Of a stretch of DNA of 64,000 bases, positions 33,529 to 45,374 are shown one piece after another (position 1 is the first letter of the stretch; the number at the start of each line of letters is the position of its first letter). Below the pieces are notes generated by a model, which did not search any database, was not told where the DNA came from, and was given only the letters and a program-made list of their open reading frames with translations. The translations under genes and the position numbers were made by a program. Origin of the DNA: Hemerocallis citrina (Eukaryota; Streptophyta; Magnoliopsida; Asparagales; Asphodelaceae); the NCBI GenBank assembly GCA_017893485.1, contig CM030359.1, forward strand, positions 30,322,430 to 30,386,429. Reading direction: 5' to 3'.

Positions 33529-34425
33529 ATGTCTCTTGCTTCTGTCTCCGAGTCGACCTCTTGGTCCGAGCCCTCCCTTGAAGTTGTCGAAGATCGTACT
33601 CCGACCAAGGGCAAGAAGGTGTTCGGCAAAGATTCGATTGTGGAGGATCCAAAGCGTATGGGGGAGTTCGGAAGATTGCCGGGGCAGCTGACAGGGCTTC
33701 ACAGAGTTCGGGAGCTCCCGGAGGATCAAGCCGAGCAAATTGTTCATGGGAGGGGGAGGTCCTTCGAGGAGAATGCAGCGAGGGAGACGACGGAGGCGGA
33801 CGAGATGGTGTCGATCCTTCGCGAAGAGGACTTGGGAGTGATCCGGGACTGTTTCCAGATCCCGAATGAGTACGAGCTCATGTTGCCGGGTCCCGGGGTT
33901 AGGGCCAACTCGCCGCTGCCAGTGACCATGTGTTGCTGGCCGGTCAACGCCTTCATCGTCGGGGCTCGGGTACCTCTCCATACGTTCGCTGTTATCGTGC
34001 TGAGTTGGTTCGGGGTCAGCCTCATCTAACTCATGCCGAATGCATGGAGAGTGATAAATGTCTTCGTACTACACTGCCAAGCTGCGGGGATCGAGCAGGA
34101 GCTGAACGTGCTTCGGACACTCTATCGGCTACACCAGGGGAACAAGTCGGAGTACCGATACTATTTGGCTCCGAGGCATGGCGGTAGGCTCGTCATATGC
34201 CCCGACTCCATCAAGCACTGGCGTGACAAGTTCTTGATAGTGCGGAGTCCGGAGGCCCGGCCGATCCCCTCCGGTTGGGTGGAAGGGGTGCCGAAGAGGA
34301 CGAGGGCGCCGCCCAAGCTTCATCCCGAGGAAGAAGAGGCAGTCTGGACACTTCTCGATCGGCCGAAGTACGATTGGAAGGAGCTGACCGAGGACGTCCT
34401 ATTCAAGGGGGGCTCTGCCGCGTAG
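33529..34425 (+). pseudogene. Putative gypsy-type transposon domain (antisense ORF, part 1), one in-frame stop
   Basis: The ATG at 33529 opens a 166-codon frame ending at a TAA (34027-34029); the same frame then runs on to 34425. The text IPNEYELMLPGPGVRANSPL, HTFAVIVLSWFGVS, then MPNAWRVINVFVLHC, RYYLAPRHGGRL and HWRDKFLIV matches the domain Pfam calls putative gypsy type transposon, found in many plant genomes and usually fused to coiled-coil segments. Its biochemical role is not known. The stop falls inside the domain, so this copy is broken by a single lesion. The gene lies antisense to the LTR of its host element, like the extra antisense ORFs known in some Tat-lineage elements. Confidence 0.75.
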
Positions 34426-34515
34426 ATCCCAGTACGCGGCTTCTTTTTTTCTTTGTTTTTCATATTTTATTTTGCATGAGTTCCGTTGTTCAGACGAACT
34501 TTGTTTTTAATGCAG

Positions 34516-35628
34516 AGACGATGGACTATGACGCGGTGCTAGCTTTGAGGGCAGGCCTCGCCAGTAAGGCGCCGAAGAAGCGCAAGAGGGTGGCCACCAA
34601 GTTGCCGACCCCGCAGACTCCGCGAGTCACTGCTTCGGTCGAGGTGGAGACCCTCGATAGCCCGGTCGTCATTGGTGCAGGTGCCTCGACATCCATGGGG
34701 GTTGGCGAGTTCCCCATCGCCGCAGCCCTCGGGATGACGACGCCGCCGCTGACAGTGGCAGCCGAGGAGCTCCTGACAGAGGAGCACCGGAGGATCCATA
34801 TTCCGGACTGGCAAGTTCGGAAGCACGATGGATTCCTCGGCAACACCTTGGCGAGCATGCAGGCCGTCAAGCACCTCGCCACGCCGAAGGACCGGGCCGC
34901 CATGGATGCCGGGCAAGAAGGGGACGACGTCATCGAGATTGCTCGTTTGGTAGTCTCGGTAAGTGTTGGATTTTTGCCGTTGTCGGATTTTTTCAGTTGA
35001 AATTTTTCCAACTCTCTAAGTTCTTCTCTCCTTGTCGCAGATCGTCGTCCACTTCGGACACCTCACCGAGAGGTTAACAGCTCTGGAGAAGGAGCTGAAG
35101 CAGGAGTCCGACCAGGCTCGGAAGGAGGCGGCTCGGATGGGGAACGAGCTCGACAAACTCACGGTCGGGTTCGAGGCGAAGTCGGCGAGGGTCGAGTACC
35201 TCGAGGCGCAGGTCGCGAAGCTGGAGAGCAACCTCCTTCGTCAGAAGGAGGAGGCGACCAAGCAACTGGTCGAGGCTGAGGAGGCGAAGGCGGCGGCGGT
35301 GAAAGCGGCAGAGGATGCGACCTTGGCGAAGGCACAGGGTTACCTCGCCCAAAACATGGCCAAGGCTTATGCCCAAGCCATCGCCCGGGTGACGGAGACG
35401 TACCCTGACGTGGATTTCTCAGGATGGAGACTATTCCCGGGACAAGTTGAGGGCTTCGATCCCGAGTCTGAGGGGGAAGAAGAAGAAGGGGAGGACGAGC
35501 CCGAGACCGAAGTCGAAGTCACCGGTGAGGTTCCGAACACCACAGTTATCCCGCTGGCGGTGGTGCCCCCCTCGGAGAAGTCAACCCCGGCCCCCTCTCG
35601 TCGCTCCGGGAAAGAGGTCGCGCCTTGA
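34516..35628 (+). CDS. Antisense ORF part 2: coiled-coil region with intron
   Basis: Continuation in a further exon after a likely intron of about 90 bp ending near 34515 (tttaatgcag); the donor was not settled. Coding text runs ETMDYDAVLALRAGLASKAP, ... DWQVRKHDGFLGNTLASMQA, ... IARLVVS to 34958. An 82 bp intron follows (34959-35040, gtaagt...tcgcag), then IVVHFGHLTERLTALEKELK and a heptad-rich Ala/Glu/Lys stretch (coiled coil, ~100 residues), ending YPDVDFSGWRLFPGQV and an acidic tail at 35628. Both splice ends at 34959-35040 are phase 0. This is the usual C-terminal half of proteins with the domain in part 1. Confidence 0.7.
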
Positions 35629-35848
35629 CCCCGTTACTTCTGTTCTTCTTTTTTTGTTTTTGAAATGCCTAATCGCAAACTGGCCACCGCTGTTTTGAAA
35701 TGAATGAAAAATTTTTGAAGTGTTGGAGTTCGGCTCTGTGTCTTTGTCTTTTCTCACCAATTGTTGAAAGTTTGTTTGAAAATTTCTGAAGGGTTGGACT
35801 TCGGCAGTGTTTGAAATTTTGCTGTTTGTCTCGATTTCCTTTCAGCTC

Positions 35849-36766
35849 ATGGTGGTAGCTCAAGACGTCGAGCCCACTCGCTCGGATGACAACGCTCGAG
35901 CCGAGGCTGGCTTAGGGGTGACGAGGCTGTGCCTGGCGAGGTGCCGAGAACGGCTCTATGAAGTCGAGCTCGGATTGCGCCGAGCCGAAAGCGAGCGGAA
36001 CCATCTTCAGCTCGTCCTAGGTCGGCGAGACATCGAGATCCGGCGTCTGGAGAGCAGGATCGCCGAGATGACCCCCATAGGAGAGGACGAAGGTTCGCCG
36101 ACCGCCTTCAGCAACGCTCTTCGGATCCAGTGCATTCGGCACAATTTGTCAAAAATAACGGCGGAGAGGGACGACCTGCTTTCCGAGATCCGCCACCTAC
36201 AGACAGTAGAGATGGAGCTTCGGACGGAAGGAGAGGGGCTGACGGCCGAAGTGGCCAAGCTGACAACTGAACGGGACGAGCTGACAGCCGAGGTCGACGC
36301 ATTGAAGAGGGCTACGGTTGACAAAAGCATCGAAGTCACTCATCTTTGCCGTCTCATAGCCAGTCGCTCTGGTGTGCCGGACTCCGCGATACCCCCTCGC
36401 TTCGAGGTCGACGTAAAAGACGACTCTCTAAGGGAGCGGATTTCCGAGCTAGAGGCGGAGGTCGCTCGCCTGAAACCGCGCTCGGGGCCAATCAACGTCA
36501 GGAGCACTTCGTGTACTCGCACGGAGAGCGATCGAGGCATCACGTTTTATGAGCTCGCGACCCGTCAGCGCATCGGCCATCCTAGTCCGGGGGACGCGCA
36601 AAGTGCTGTGGCCATTTCGTCGAGCGGTGCATCCGTCAGAGCGGCTGCTAGGAGCAGCGCCGAGGACACGTCTCAATTTGCCAGCTTGGGGTCGAGCTCT
36701 GGAGATAAACGTCGCCGCCCTCGAGTGTCCTTGAAGCGGAATGCCCCGGTGCCACGGAAGCGTTGA
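35849..36766 (+). CDS. Antisense ORF part 3: coiled-coil protein, about 305 aa
   Basis: The first ATG is at 35849; a tttcag acceptor-like site lies just before it, so this may be another exon of the same transcription unit rather than a separate gene. Protein text: heptad-rich RERLYEVELGLRRAESERNH, LGRRDIEIRRLESRIAEM, AERDDLLSEIRHLQTVEMEL, LTTERDELTAEVDALKRA, ERISELEAEVARLK, then a serine-rich region and a basic end (RRRPRVSLKRNAPVPRKR). No enzymatic motif. Function unknown; coiled-coil partners of this kind follow the gypsy-type domain in other plant repeats. No stop interrupts the frame. Confidence 0.6.
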   Translation: MVVAQDVEPTRSDDNARAEAGLGVTRLCLARCRERLYEVELGLRRAESERNHLQLVLGRRDIEIRRLESRIAEMTPIGEDEGSPTAFSNALRIQCIRHNLSKITAERDDLLSEIRHLQTVEMELRTEGEGLTAEVAKLTTERDELTAEVDALKRATVDKSIEVTHLCRLIASRSGVPDSAIPPRFEVDVKDDSLRERISELEAEVARLKPRSGPINVRSTSCTRTESDRGITFYELATRQRIGHPSPGDAQSAVAISSSGASVRAAARSSAEDTSQFASLGSSSGDKRRRPRVSLKRNAPVPRKR

Positions 36767-37030
36767 AGATCTTGTTTTTGGGAGCTCTTGTATTTAGCCT
36801 AAGTGTAATAAGTCGGCATTGTAACTTTTGCTTTTCAACGCCTTTGTAATCTTTGTTGTATGGAAGAGTCGCTTTGTACGGCGTCCCAATTATTAATAAT
36901 ATTTCTTTCTCAAACTCGCGTGCTTCTTGTAGCTTTGTGTAGTTGTTTCGTTTGTGACTGTGTTCATAGTGCCGAGGTCCCTGAGTTAGTCTTTTGCTCA
37001 TGTGGGGGTCGGCGACATGAGCGTTGGGCC
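36767..37030 (+). terminator. 3' flank of antisense gene
   Basis: T-rich text with tgtaataagt, tttgtaatctttgttgtatgg and an attaataata stretch near 36890 after the last coding frame, a plausible 3' UTR and polyadenylation region. Inference only. Confidence 0.35.
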
Positions 37031-37039
37031 GGCGGTGCT

Positions 37040-37648
37040 GAACTGAGCTTCGGTCACTCACTCTCGCGAACTGGCGAGCTACTTCTAGCTCGCTTAGAAG
37101 CGAACTCGCAAAGTAGAATCGATAACCTAAGTTCAACGGTTGTGGGAGCAATTCCGAATGGCGAACTACCTCTAATTCGCTTAGGAGCGAACTTGCGAAG
37201 TAGAATCGAGCCAAGTGTTGGACTCCGAACCATCGTTAGAGTAGTTCAACGGTTGTGGGAGCAATCCTGAATGGCGAACTACCTCTAGTTCGCTTAGGAG
37301 CGAACTTGTGAAGTGGAATCGAGCCAAGTGTTGGACTCCGAACCATCGTTAGAGTAGTTCAACGGTTGTGGGAGCAATTCCGAATGGCGAACTACCTCTA
37401 GTTCGCTTAGGAGCGAACTTGCGAAGTAGAATCGAGCCAAGTGTTGTACTCCGAACCATCGTTAGAGTAGTTCAACGGTTGTGGGAGCAATTCCGAATGG
37501 CGAACTACCTCTAGTTCGCTTAGGAGCGAACTTGTGAAGTAGAATCGAGCCAAGTGTTGGACTCCGAACCATCGTTAGAGTAGTTCAACGGTTGTGGGAG
37601 CAATTCCGAATGGCGAACTACCTCTAGTTCAACGGTTGTGGGTGCAAA
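37040..37648. repeat. Tandem repeat array A, second location, ~114 bp unit
   Basis: Five to six units with acggttgtgggagcaattcc, aatggcgaactacctctag, gcttaggagcgaac and agccaagtgttggactccga start near 37131, 37246, 37360, 37474 and 37586, with a final fragment at 37629. The same unit occurs at 1283-1968. The array ends abruptly at about 37648, which marks the truncated 5' side of element 2. Confidence 0.88.
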
Positions 37649-38725
37649 TTTAAAAATGATTTCGATGAGATTTGATCCGTAATCATGCGACAAAAAAGAA
37701 ATAATGTTTTATAAACGGTCTAGAATTACTCTTCTTTTAGGTTGCATGATGAGAGGTTAAAACAAGTCGAATTCATTTCAAATTTTGTAAAAATACAGCT
37801 TTTGGGATATAGATCATATACAATGGTTTGAATTTCAATTAGGATGCTCGAATGTGATTTCGAATGTCTCTCTAGTAATATTAGCTAGGATGACTCTAGC
37901 CCTCTTATTCTCACTTACTAATCTTATTTCATATGCACACTGGGAAATTACACATAATCCATTTATAACCTCTTATTAGTTACTTTTAGACGACATTTTA
38001 CTTGTCAAAGAGTAATAAAAATATGATATTAAATATGTTTTACTTTCTTCAAAATATTGTATTTTCGAGTTTCATGAGTGCTTTTTTAGGAAAAAATAGA
38101 TATTTTCAAACTTCTTCGGCAATATTCTATAATAATTTCGCGGTTCTTATGAACAATAGATATTCTACTTCATTCAGAATTTATTTTGGTAAGTAGCTCA
38201 ATATAATATTTTACTTGTTTTGAACTTTTTAACATGAAGGATTTTGATGTTTTGGAAAGTTTCTATCTCACTTAAGAATTTTATGGAATGTTATGCATAG
38301 TAGAACGTACACTATATATTTTACAATTTTTTTGTTCTTCGCTGATTTTTAATATTATTGTCTACAAGTTTTTATTTATTTATTCGTAATCATTATTCTG
38401 CACAAGTTAAACTTGCAAACATTTACTAAAACCTTCCCTCCTGCCCGATGAACCTGAACTCAAAACCCAAAGCCCGAATGGCTCTGGTTCGGGTTCATGC
38501 ATGTAACACCCTGGGTCCTCACACCTACTCTCTATGAAATCCTAAGACACGACCCCATCATAGGGCTTAGCCCCACCCAAAAGGGTTAGCATGTTACGTA
38601 CTTTTCGGATCAAAGCAATTCTATTTGTACTACTCGTTTTTTTTCTTTTCCAAAGCGGGACCGAACTTCCTACACTCATGCTACCTTTTCACATGTAGAT
38701 CACATGCTATATTATACAATATTAT
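37649..38725. other. No gene recognised
   Basis: AT-rich DNA. A TGTAACACCCTGGGTCC-like stretch at about 38503 resembles an LTR end, but no second end or coding text was found. Confidence 0.4.
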
Positions 38726-39264
38726 TAAGGTTGACAATGGGCCAGACCCATATAAGCTCAAATCCCTAACCCGCACTTTAAAAATGAGCCCAAGCCCTAC
38801 CCGACTTTCCATCTATCTTGAAATGTTGGGCTCCAGCCCGAGTTCGAATTAGACCCGAAAAAACAGGTCGGGCCTGAGCCCAAACTATTTATACACTTTA
38901 TAATAAATAATTTGGAGTATGAAAAAACTACACGTAGAATTATGCCACAACTTTAGATTTTTGTAAAATTGATTTTAGTGTTGTTTATGCCCAATTTAAT
39001 ACCATATTTGTATCGCATAATCTCTTTCCCCATATTTGTAATGCAAAACACAAATTTGATCCGGACCGATCAGGCCTCGTTACTTAATCCTGAGCCTAGC
39101 CTATATGTAACCATATACATACACGTGCCAACCACAAATTTGGTCAGGACCCATCGGGCCTCATTACTTAAGTTCGATCCCGACCCGAATTGCAAAATCA
39201 TTGGTACAAGCTCGCTAATAGTCGAGTAGGGCCCAGGTCGTGTTTGGGCCAATTGCCATCCTTA
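38726..39264. mobile_element. Non-autonomous hAT-like element (539 bp)
   Basis: Ends TAAGGTTGACAATGGGCC and GGCCAATTGCCATCCTTA are imperfect inverted repeats. Flanks aatattat and aagattat match at 7 of 8 bases, the 8 bp target duplication of hAT elements. The interior has repeated gacccg/gcccg words and no transposase. Confidence 0.75.
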
Positions 39265-40926
39265 AAGATTATCTAGGCTAATATATAATTCAACTAGAAA
39301 GCCCTCCAATCAATTATAAGCCCATCTAGCAATTTTTCTATGCCTAGCTAGGGGTATTACACTGCACCCATATGGGTGAGCAGATTTTTTATGCTATAAA
39401 ACCCCGTCTAGAGAAAATTGGGTTCAACCTCTAAACACCCGGTTCTAAGCATTTTTCAAATTTATGCTTAGTCTACCTAGTACAGAAAATTATTTCTAAA
39501 AAAGTGTGCAGCTCTACCAATCTACCTTATGGACACCAATGAGTGAGATTTTCAAAAGTGCAAAGTGTATTGTAGCATTTTTAATAATTAAACATTATTA
39601 TGCGTCCAACTAAGCATTACGCTCTTTTGATTTTTTAATTTATTTTAAATTGTAGGGAATTCCACAAATTCTAAAAAATATACAAAAATTGTAAAAACAG
39701 GGGATTTAATTTACAAGGGAGAACAAATATTGTAAAATGCAAGGAAAACTCTAAAATTGTAGGAATATGCAATAGAATATTCAAAAGTAAAGAAATAACA
39801 AAACAATTCAGCATATTGATTTAAATAGAGTAGAAGAATACACTAATACAATTAAAAGAACTGGGGATTGAGGAAAATGTTATTAAGCGAAGGAAAATAA
39901 CAAAACAACATTCATACAATGAGTTAAACAACATAAAAAAAAATACAACACAATTAAAGGCGTGCGTGTAATTGTTGCGGAAGAGGCATTGTAACAGAGG
40001 CCGACATAGTTGGAGAAACTAACAAGATTCCGAGTTGATAGAAGTTATAATTTGGATATTGGGCGAAAACGGGATTAAATTAACGTTTCAAGTAGTTTTC
40101 CATTGTAAAAAGACTCCATCTAGAACTAATTAAGTGCACGTTATGCAGCTTAGGCAGACTACTTACTAAAAAAAAACACGAAATTACCGATGAATTGCTA
40201 AATATGCCTCTTTGTTTCTATTTTAGCACAATTTCCATTGCTTACAGCCAACGTTTTCAGAAACACTGCCAACGACAGTATTTGGATTTAATAAATTTTT
40301 AGTATACAATCACTTTCATTGATAATTAATCTCATGATTAGGTTGATTTTTCTCAAAATATACTTCATAAAATATTTTTTGTATAACGGATGTGCATTTG
40401 GTTCCTCGGAGGTGGATGTTGCATGTGCATGGTAAATAGAATATAAATAATATGTCATCATTGCATCCAATCATTGCCCTTGACATAGTTGCATAAGTTG
40501 CATACTAGTATTAGGTGGATCTCGAGTGTGGGTACGGCCGACTACTCACCAGGTAAAGAATGGGTGCTTACTCAATTATTTTACACAATGAAAAAGCAAA
40601 AAATGAATCCAGTACTCTTTGGTGTGTTTGAATATGCCTCAAGTACGAGCAGTTGCTCCTAGGCAAAGATTTGGAGAAAAAAGGGGCTTCAGTATTGGCT
40701 TCATTATATCAAAAATTATTAGTTTCAAGTTAAATGGTGAAGTTTTGTTGGTCTTGTCAAGTTTCGGTTGGCGCTTGTTTCCGTCTCGAGTACATAATTT
40801 AAGAAATTATATATATACATGAAGATTAGTAAGTAAAACAAATATGATTACTAATGTAATAATTAATTTTAACCATTTTATACTTATTAAAATAATTTAT
40901 TATATATAATTTACTATATATATATA
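39265..40926. other. No gene recognised
   Basis: AT-rich sequence with only short, motif-free frames. Confidence 0.45.
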
Positions 40927-41457
40927 CTAGATTTGCCCGTGAGCACGTGCCTACGGCACGTCTTCGGAACGATACAAAACACGAAAAGCCTGTAAACAGT
41001 AAAACAATAATTATGTAGCTCAAGTTTGAATAGTATGACAATAATTAGTTGTAAATAAAAGTCCATGTTTCCATTAGTATATGTTGAAAAATAATTATAA
41101 ATGGGGTATAAAATCTAACTTCTAGGAACTTTAAGTGTGGAGTTGAAGAGATATTTACTATTTTCAATATAACATGTGCGAAAATAAACATTAAAAATTA
41201 GAAAATCTAAATTTCTAGGTAAATATAGAAAAAATGGGAGAGAGAGATAGGGAGAGAGAGAAAGAGAGAAATATGAAAAAGTGAAGAGAGAAAAGAGAGA
41301 GAGAGTAATAAAGTAATAAGTTTTTTAGTTTTGGGGGAGAAAATTTGGTTTTGGGATTTGAAATTTTGGAGGGAAAATATGTTTTGTGAGGTTTGATCTA
41401 GGTCTTTGATTTTAGGGGGAATTGATTGTGAGCCACTTGATAGCTTTCTTTGTAATT

Positions 41458-41460
<3 letters not shown>

Positions 41461-41528
<68 letters not shown>
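41461..41528. repeat. (TA)34 microsatellite at centre of Helitron palindrome
   Basis: A perfect TA run between the two Helitron 5' regions. The Helitron at 59506 begins TCTATATAATAAAACAC, so the array may have grown from that terminus. Confidence 0.95.
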
Positions 41529-41531
<3 letters not shown>

Positions 41532-41683
41532 AAACACAAAGGAAGCTATTAAGTGGCTCTCCTTCAATCCCCCCAAAATCAAAGGCCCATTTCTAACCTC
41601 ACAAAACACATTTTTTCCCCAAAAGTTTCCCCCAAAACTCAAATTCAAATCCCCCCCAAAACAACTCATTTATTTATTTATTT

Positions 41684-41684
<1 letters not shown>

Positions 41685-41760
<76 letters not shown>
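41685..41760. repeat. (CT)n-(TA)n compound microsatellite
   Basis: CT run 41685-41720 followed by TA run 41721-41760 inside the right Helitron arm. The corresponding region of the left arm has gagagaga text at 41235-41305 but a shorter run. Confidence 0.95.
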
Positions 41761-41763
<3 letters not shown>

Positions 41764-41914
41764 TTATGGAAACATGGACTTTTATTTACAACTAACTATT
41801 GTCATACTATTCAAACTTTAGCTACATAATTGTTGATTTACTGTTTACAAGGCTTTTCATATGCTGTATCGTTCTGAAGACGTGCCGTAGGCACGTGCCC
41901 ACGGGCAAATCTAG

Positions 41915-43982
41915 TAGGGATACTCTCGGATAAAGATATATCTGATCTGATCCGTATCTAAAATTTTTGCGGATATGGATATGAAAAATCCGTATCCGGG
42001 CAGATACATATACGGATTCGGATATCCAAATCTAAAAAATTTCTTATGCAGATGCGGATACGGATATCCCTTAAAAAAGCGGATTTGGATACAGATATCA
42101 GCTAATTTAAAAGATTTATTTATATATCCTATATAATTAAAGGGTATTTGTGTAACTTTATCTCATTTCTCATTCCTCCTCAATCTCCGATCGAAACCAA
42201 ATCCCAAATCCAGCTCCTCCTCCACCCTCCTCACCATCACCGAGCTTTCCTCCACCCCCAAATCCTCCAAATCCGAAACCCTTCCTCCACTAGCTCCGCC
42301 AACATCGGGATTTTCCTCTACTTTTAGATCCCCAAATCCGAAACCCTAGCTCCCCTTTCACATCGGGCATCTTCGACTCCAACGTCCCATAGCCCCACCT
42401 TCACATCGGGCATCTCCGACACCCCAGTGAGTTCTTATCGAGTAGATGTTCGTAGTTCTTGATTTTGAATATTGATTGCAATCATTATGTAACTAATACA
42501 ACTTTTTTATATTATGTGGTTTAAGGAGTTTCTTATTGAAACCACGACAGAGTTGGTTGCTTCGCTCACTCTGGCAGCAGCTAGACGAATGGTCGAAGTT
42601 GACCAGTTCATGAAAGTAGGGTTGTATGATGGATGTCTCCCAAATTTGTATGTCCTTGAAACAATCGATCTTAATGTTTTATGAGGCTAAACTGGTTTTG
42701 ATTACTGAATAATTGAATGTGGTGAATAGGTTTGTAGGGAATTTGCTTAAGGGAAAAACTATGAGTAGCTGGAGCTGGCCGTATCAGTTTTGCACATGCT
42801 AGGATGATGGTAGGTTATTCTATCAAAAAATTAGATTCATGTAGATTGTTTTTGTTTTTGTTGTCCGCAACGATGCTAGAAAAATCGATTTCTATATCCC
42901 TTTTTTTTGTAAAAGATGACAATCAATTTCATTCCATCGCATACTGCATATACACCATGTTTACATGACAAAGAGAATAAGGAACAATAGTTAAAACTGA
43001 TATATAGTCTTTCATATATAAAAAACTGTAAATCATACACCTAATTGAAGTGTTTTCTTACATCAACATAGGAATGCTTTTAAATCTACGAGTATATGAC
43101 TAGTCGATGAATGTGTACAACTTAATTTTAACATGACCGAAAGAGAAACTTCAGTTGGACATAGTTTGTTAATATAATATTTAGAACTGATTCATTTAGT
43201 AATATTCACTAGTGTGGTTTCCAGAAGTTAAGAAGAAAAAATTTGTTGAATTATAGTTTGTTACGATATGATTGGAAGGAATCCAAACGAAGATGAGATA
43301 CATAGGTGGAAGCGAGCAGATTATATGTGAGCTTATGACAATAATAGAGAGATTCAAGATGACCAGTACACCTTGAATTGTATAGGCCAAAAGAGTTTCA
43401 GACTTCAAATGTAAATGCAGCCATGTTATCCCTTCCTATTTTTTTCCTTACAGATTGAGGGCTTCAAGATGAACCTCATCTACTGTGATCTGTATCAATC
43501 TACTAGACTTGAAAAGTTTGTCATAGCATGCATACATAGGTGGACATACGCATTCTCATCCTAGTAAAAAAGTTAAAGAAGTCAGGTTCAAACCTTATGC
43601 AAATAGACATTAAGTGCGTATTATATTCTCTTTTATACGAGATATACATATATGAAATAAATTTTTCTTAACTTCTTTTGTTGTGCTGATTTATATTATG
43701 TGATTAGATATAAAAATTGAATCCCGCAATATAGTGATATACATATCTAAGTACTGGTTAAGGAAAAAAATATAACAAAAACTATAAGTTTGATATCCGA
43801 GTTCGTATCCGTCATCCGGTGGACCGTATCCGATTTGCATTCATATCCGAAATTTGCGGATACGGATATGATTTTTTTTTTCGAGTCATATCCTTATCCG
43901 TATCCGAATCCGTTTTTTGAATGCGGATACAGATGTTGGTATAGCCAATATCCGATTCGTATCCGATCCGAAAGCATCCCTA
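41915..43982. mobile_element. Non-autonomous hAT element (2,068 bp)
   Basis: Ends TAGGGATACTCTCGGAT and ATCCGATCCGAAAGCATCCCTA are inverted repeats. Flanks aaatctag (41907-41914) and aaatctaa (43983-43990) match at 7 of 8 bases, a hAT-type duplication. Subterminal regions are packed with ggatatggat/atccgtatcc words at both ends. The interior includes a UTR-like ctcctcc region (42165-42430) and a short exon-like stretch (42528-42650, TELVASLTLAAARRMVEVDQ) with possible splice edges, which may be a captured host fragment. No hAT transposase text was seen. Confidence 0.8.
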
Positions 43983-44006
43983 AAATCTAATATATATATA
44001 TATATA

Positions 44007-44551
44007 ACTCAACCATTGAACACAATTAAAAACACAAATAAAGTTGAGGCTCCATATCTAAATCAATGTTCATCCAAAACATAAATTAATGTAGAGTAAT
44101 AAGGCTTGAGCCCATCTCAATTAAAGGGGACGTCCATAGACTCCTGAAACCTAGATACATACCAGTAACTTAGTGGGGGTGGCCTCGTAACTAAATAATT
44201 ACACTGACCTATCTCATTGTTCTTCCTCCTTTCTCTTTCGCCTTTGTTGGAAAAACAAAAAGACAATTGAACCCTAAATTACATTTAAAAAAGCTAGGTC
44301 GCGGAAAAATTACAAAGGAGGAAAACTCCAAAGAAGGACCTCCTTGCAAGTTACAATCTTTCTACCTCTCATCTCTCCACTATGTTTCCCTTTTCTTTTA
44401 GTTTATTTTCGAATTTTTGGCTAGGGTCTTTATATATCTCATTGATTTTGAAGTACTTGAATTTGGATTTTTTTACAAGCTTGCTATCAAAATTTTTCAA
44501 ATTTCCCCAAATTTTCAATGAGTTTCGACCAAAACCGAGATTTTATACCTA
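44007..44551. other. No gene recognised
   Basis: AT-rich, with no motif-bearing frame. Confidence 0.4.
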
Positions 44552-45374
44552 GGCTCCGTTTGGCATTGCTTTTGGAGAACTCAAAAGCTCTTCCTTAAAG
44601 TCGTAAAACGGTTTTGGATTAAAATTTAGGTGTTTTAACAAGTTTTTTAAAAAATCATTTAGCCAAAGTGTTCCAAGACCTTCCTTTTCTCTCCAAACTT
44701 TCAACACACCAATTTAAGGCTTTCGGCTACTAAAAAGGCTCTTTTTTAAAGAGAGTTATTAGGTTCGAGGCCAGGCACCATCATAATCTCTACTCCAAAA
44801 AAATAAAATTCAAAATAAATAATTTTGTTAGGATACAAATAAGAAAAAATATTTTCACATCTTATTTTCTCACAAATTAATCATGTTCGCTCTTTTTTTC
44901 CCTTACCCATTTCTCCTACCGCCATTATGTTCTTCACCGCAACAAGAGGATGAAGAAATTAATATTTTACAAGCTTATAATTCTTAGGTTGGCACAAATT
45001 GTAGAATTCAATTCATGACGTCGAAGTCAATTATTCAATTTTCTTATGTGATTAAAATATAGAGAAATTAATTATTAAATTTATGCAATTAATAAGAAAC
45101 ATTAAAATTGAAAAATAAGTACTTAAGAAATTTTTAATTCTTTAACATTTCAATTCTTTTTCAAGACTTTTTAAATTTTTATTATTTGAGAATTTTTATA
45201 ACCTCACAAAAATTTTCTATAACAAAAATGCCAAACAATTATTCATCAAAAATGTCTTTTGTCATTCTGACAACAACCTTACAAGTACTATAGCCAAACA
45301 GTTTTGGTTCCTAAAAAATGGTTCATGTTCTCTGCACATTTTGCCTACAACAATGCCCACAGTCCACAGAGCCT
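44552..45374. mobile_element. Possible MITE with CCGTTTGGC-type end
   Basis: The left end AGGCTCCGTTTGGCATTGC and right end text CCACAGAGCCTT are loosely inverted. The form GGCTCCGTTTGGC is typical of Tourist/hAT-like MITEs. The inverted match is short, so boundaries and class are uncertain. Confidence 0.35.

Larger units (their letters stand above)
40927..41914. mobile_element. Head-to-head Helitron pair forming a ~1 kb palindrome
   Basis: The left arm is a minus-oriented Helitron whose 3' terminus CTAG lies at 40927-40930 after A (40926). The right arm is a plus-oriented copy ending CTAG at 41911-41914. Both have the hairpin ACGTGCC/GGCACGT near the terminus (the outer part of each arm reads gcccg-gcaaatctag-like). 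Interiors match in opposite orientation (tgtgaggtttgatctag against ctaacctcacaaaaca; agccacttgatagctttc against gaagctattaagtggct). The right arm is close to the Helitron at 59506-60104. The two 5' ends meet at a TA array, so no A|TC start can be seen. Confidence 0.85.

Noticed and set aside
41207..41795. Frames with Ile-Tyr runs around the TA arrays
   Set aside because: Pure translation of TA and CT microsatellites inside Helitron copies.
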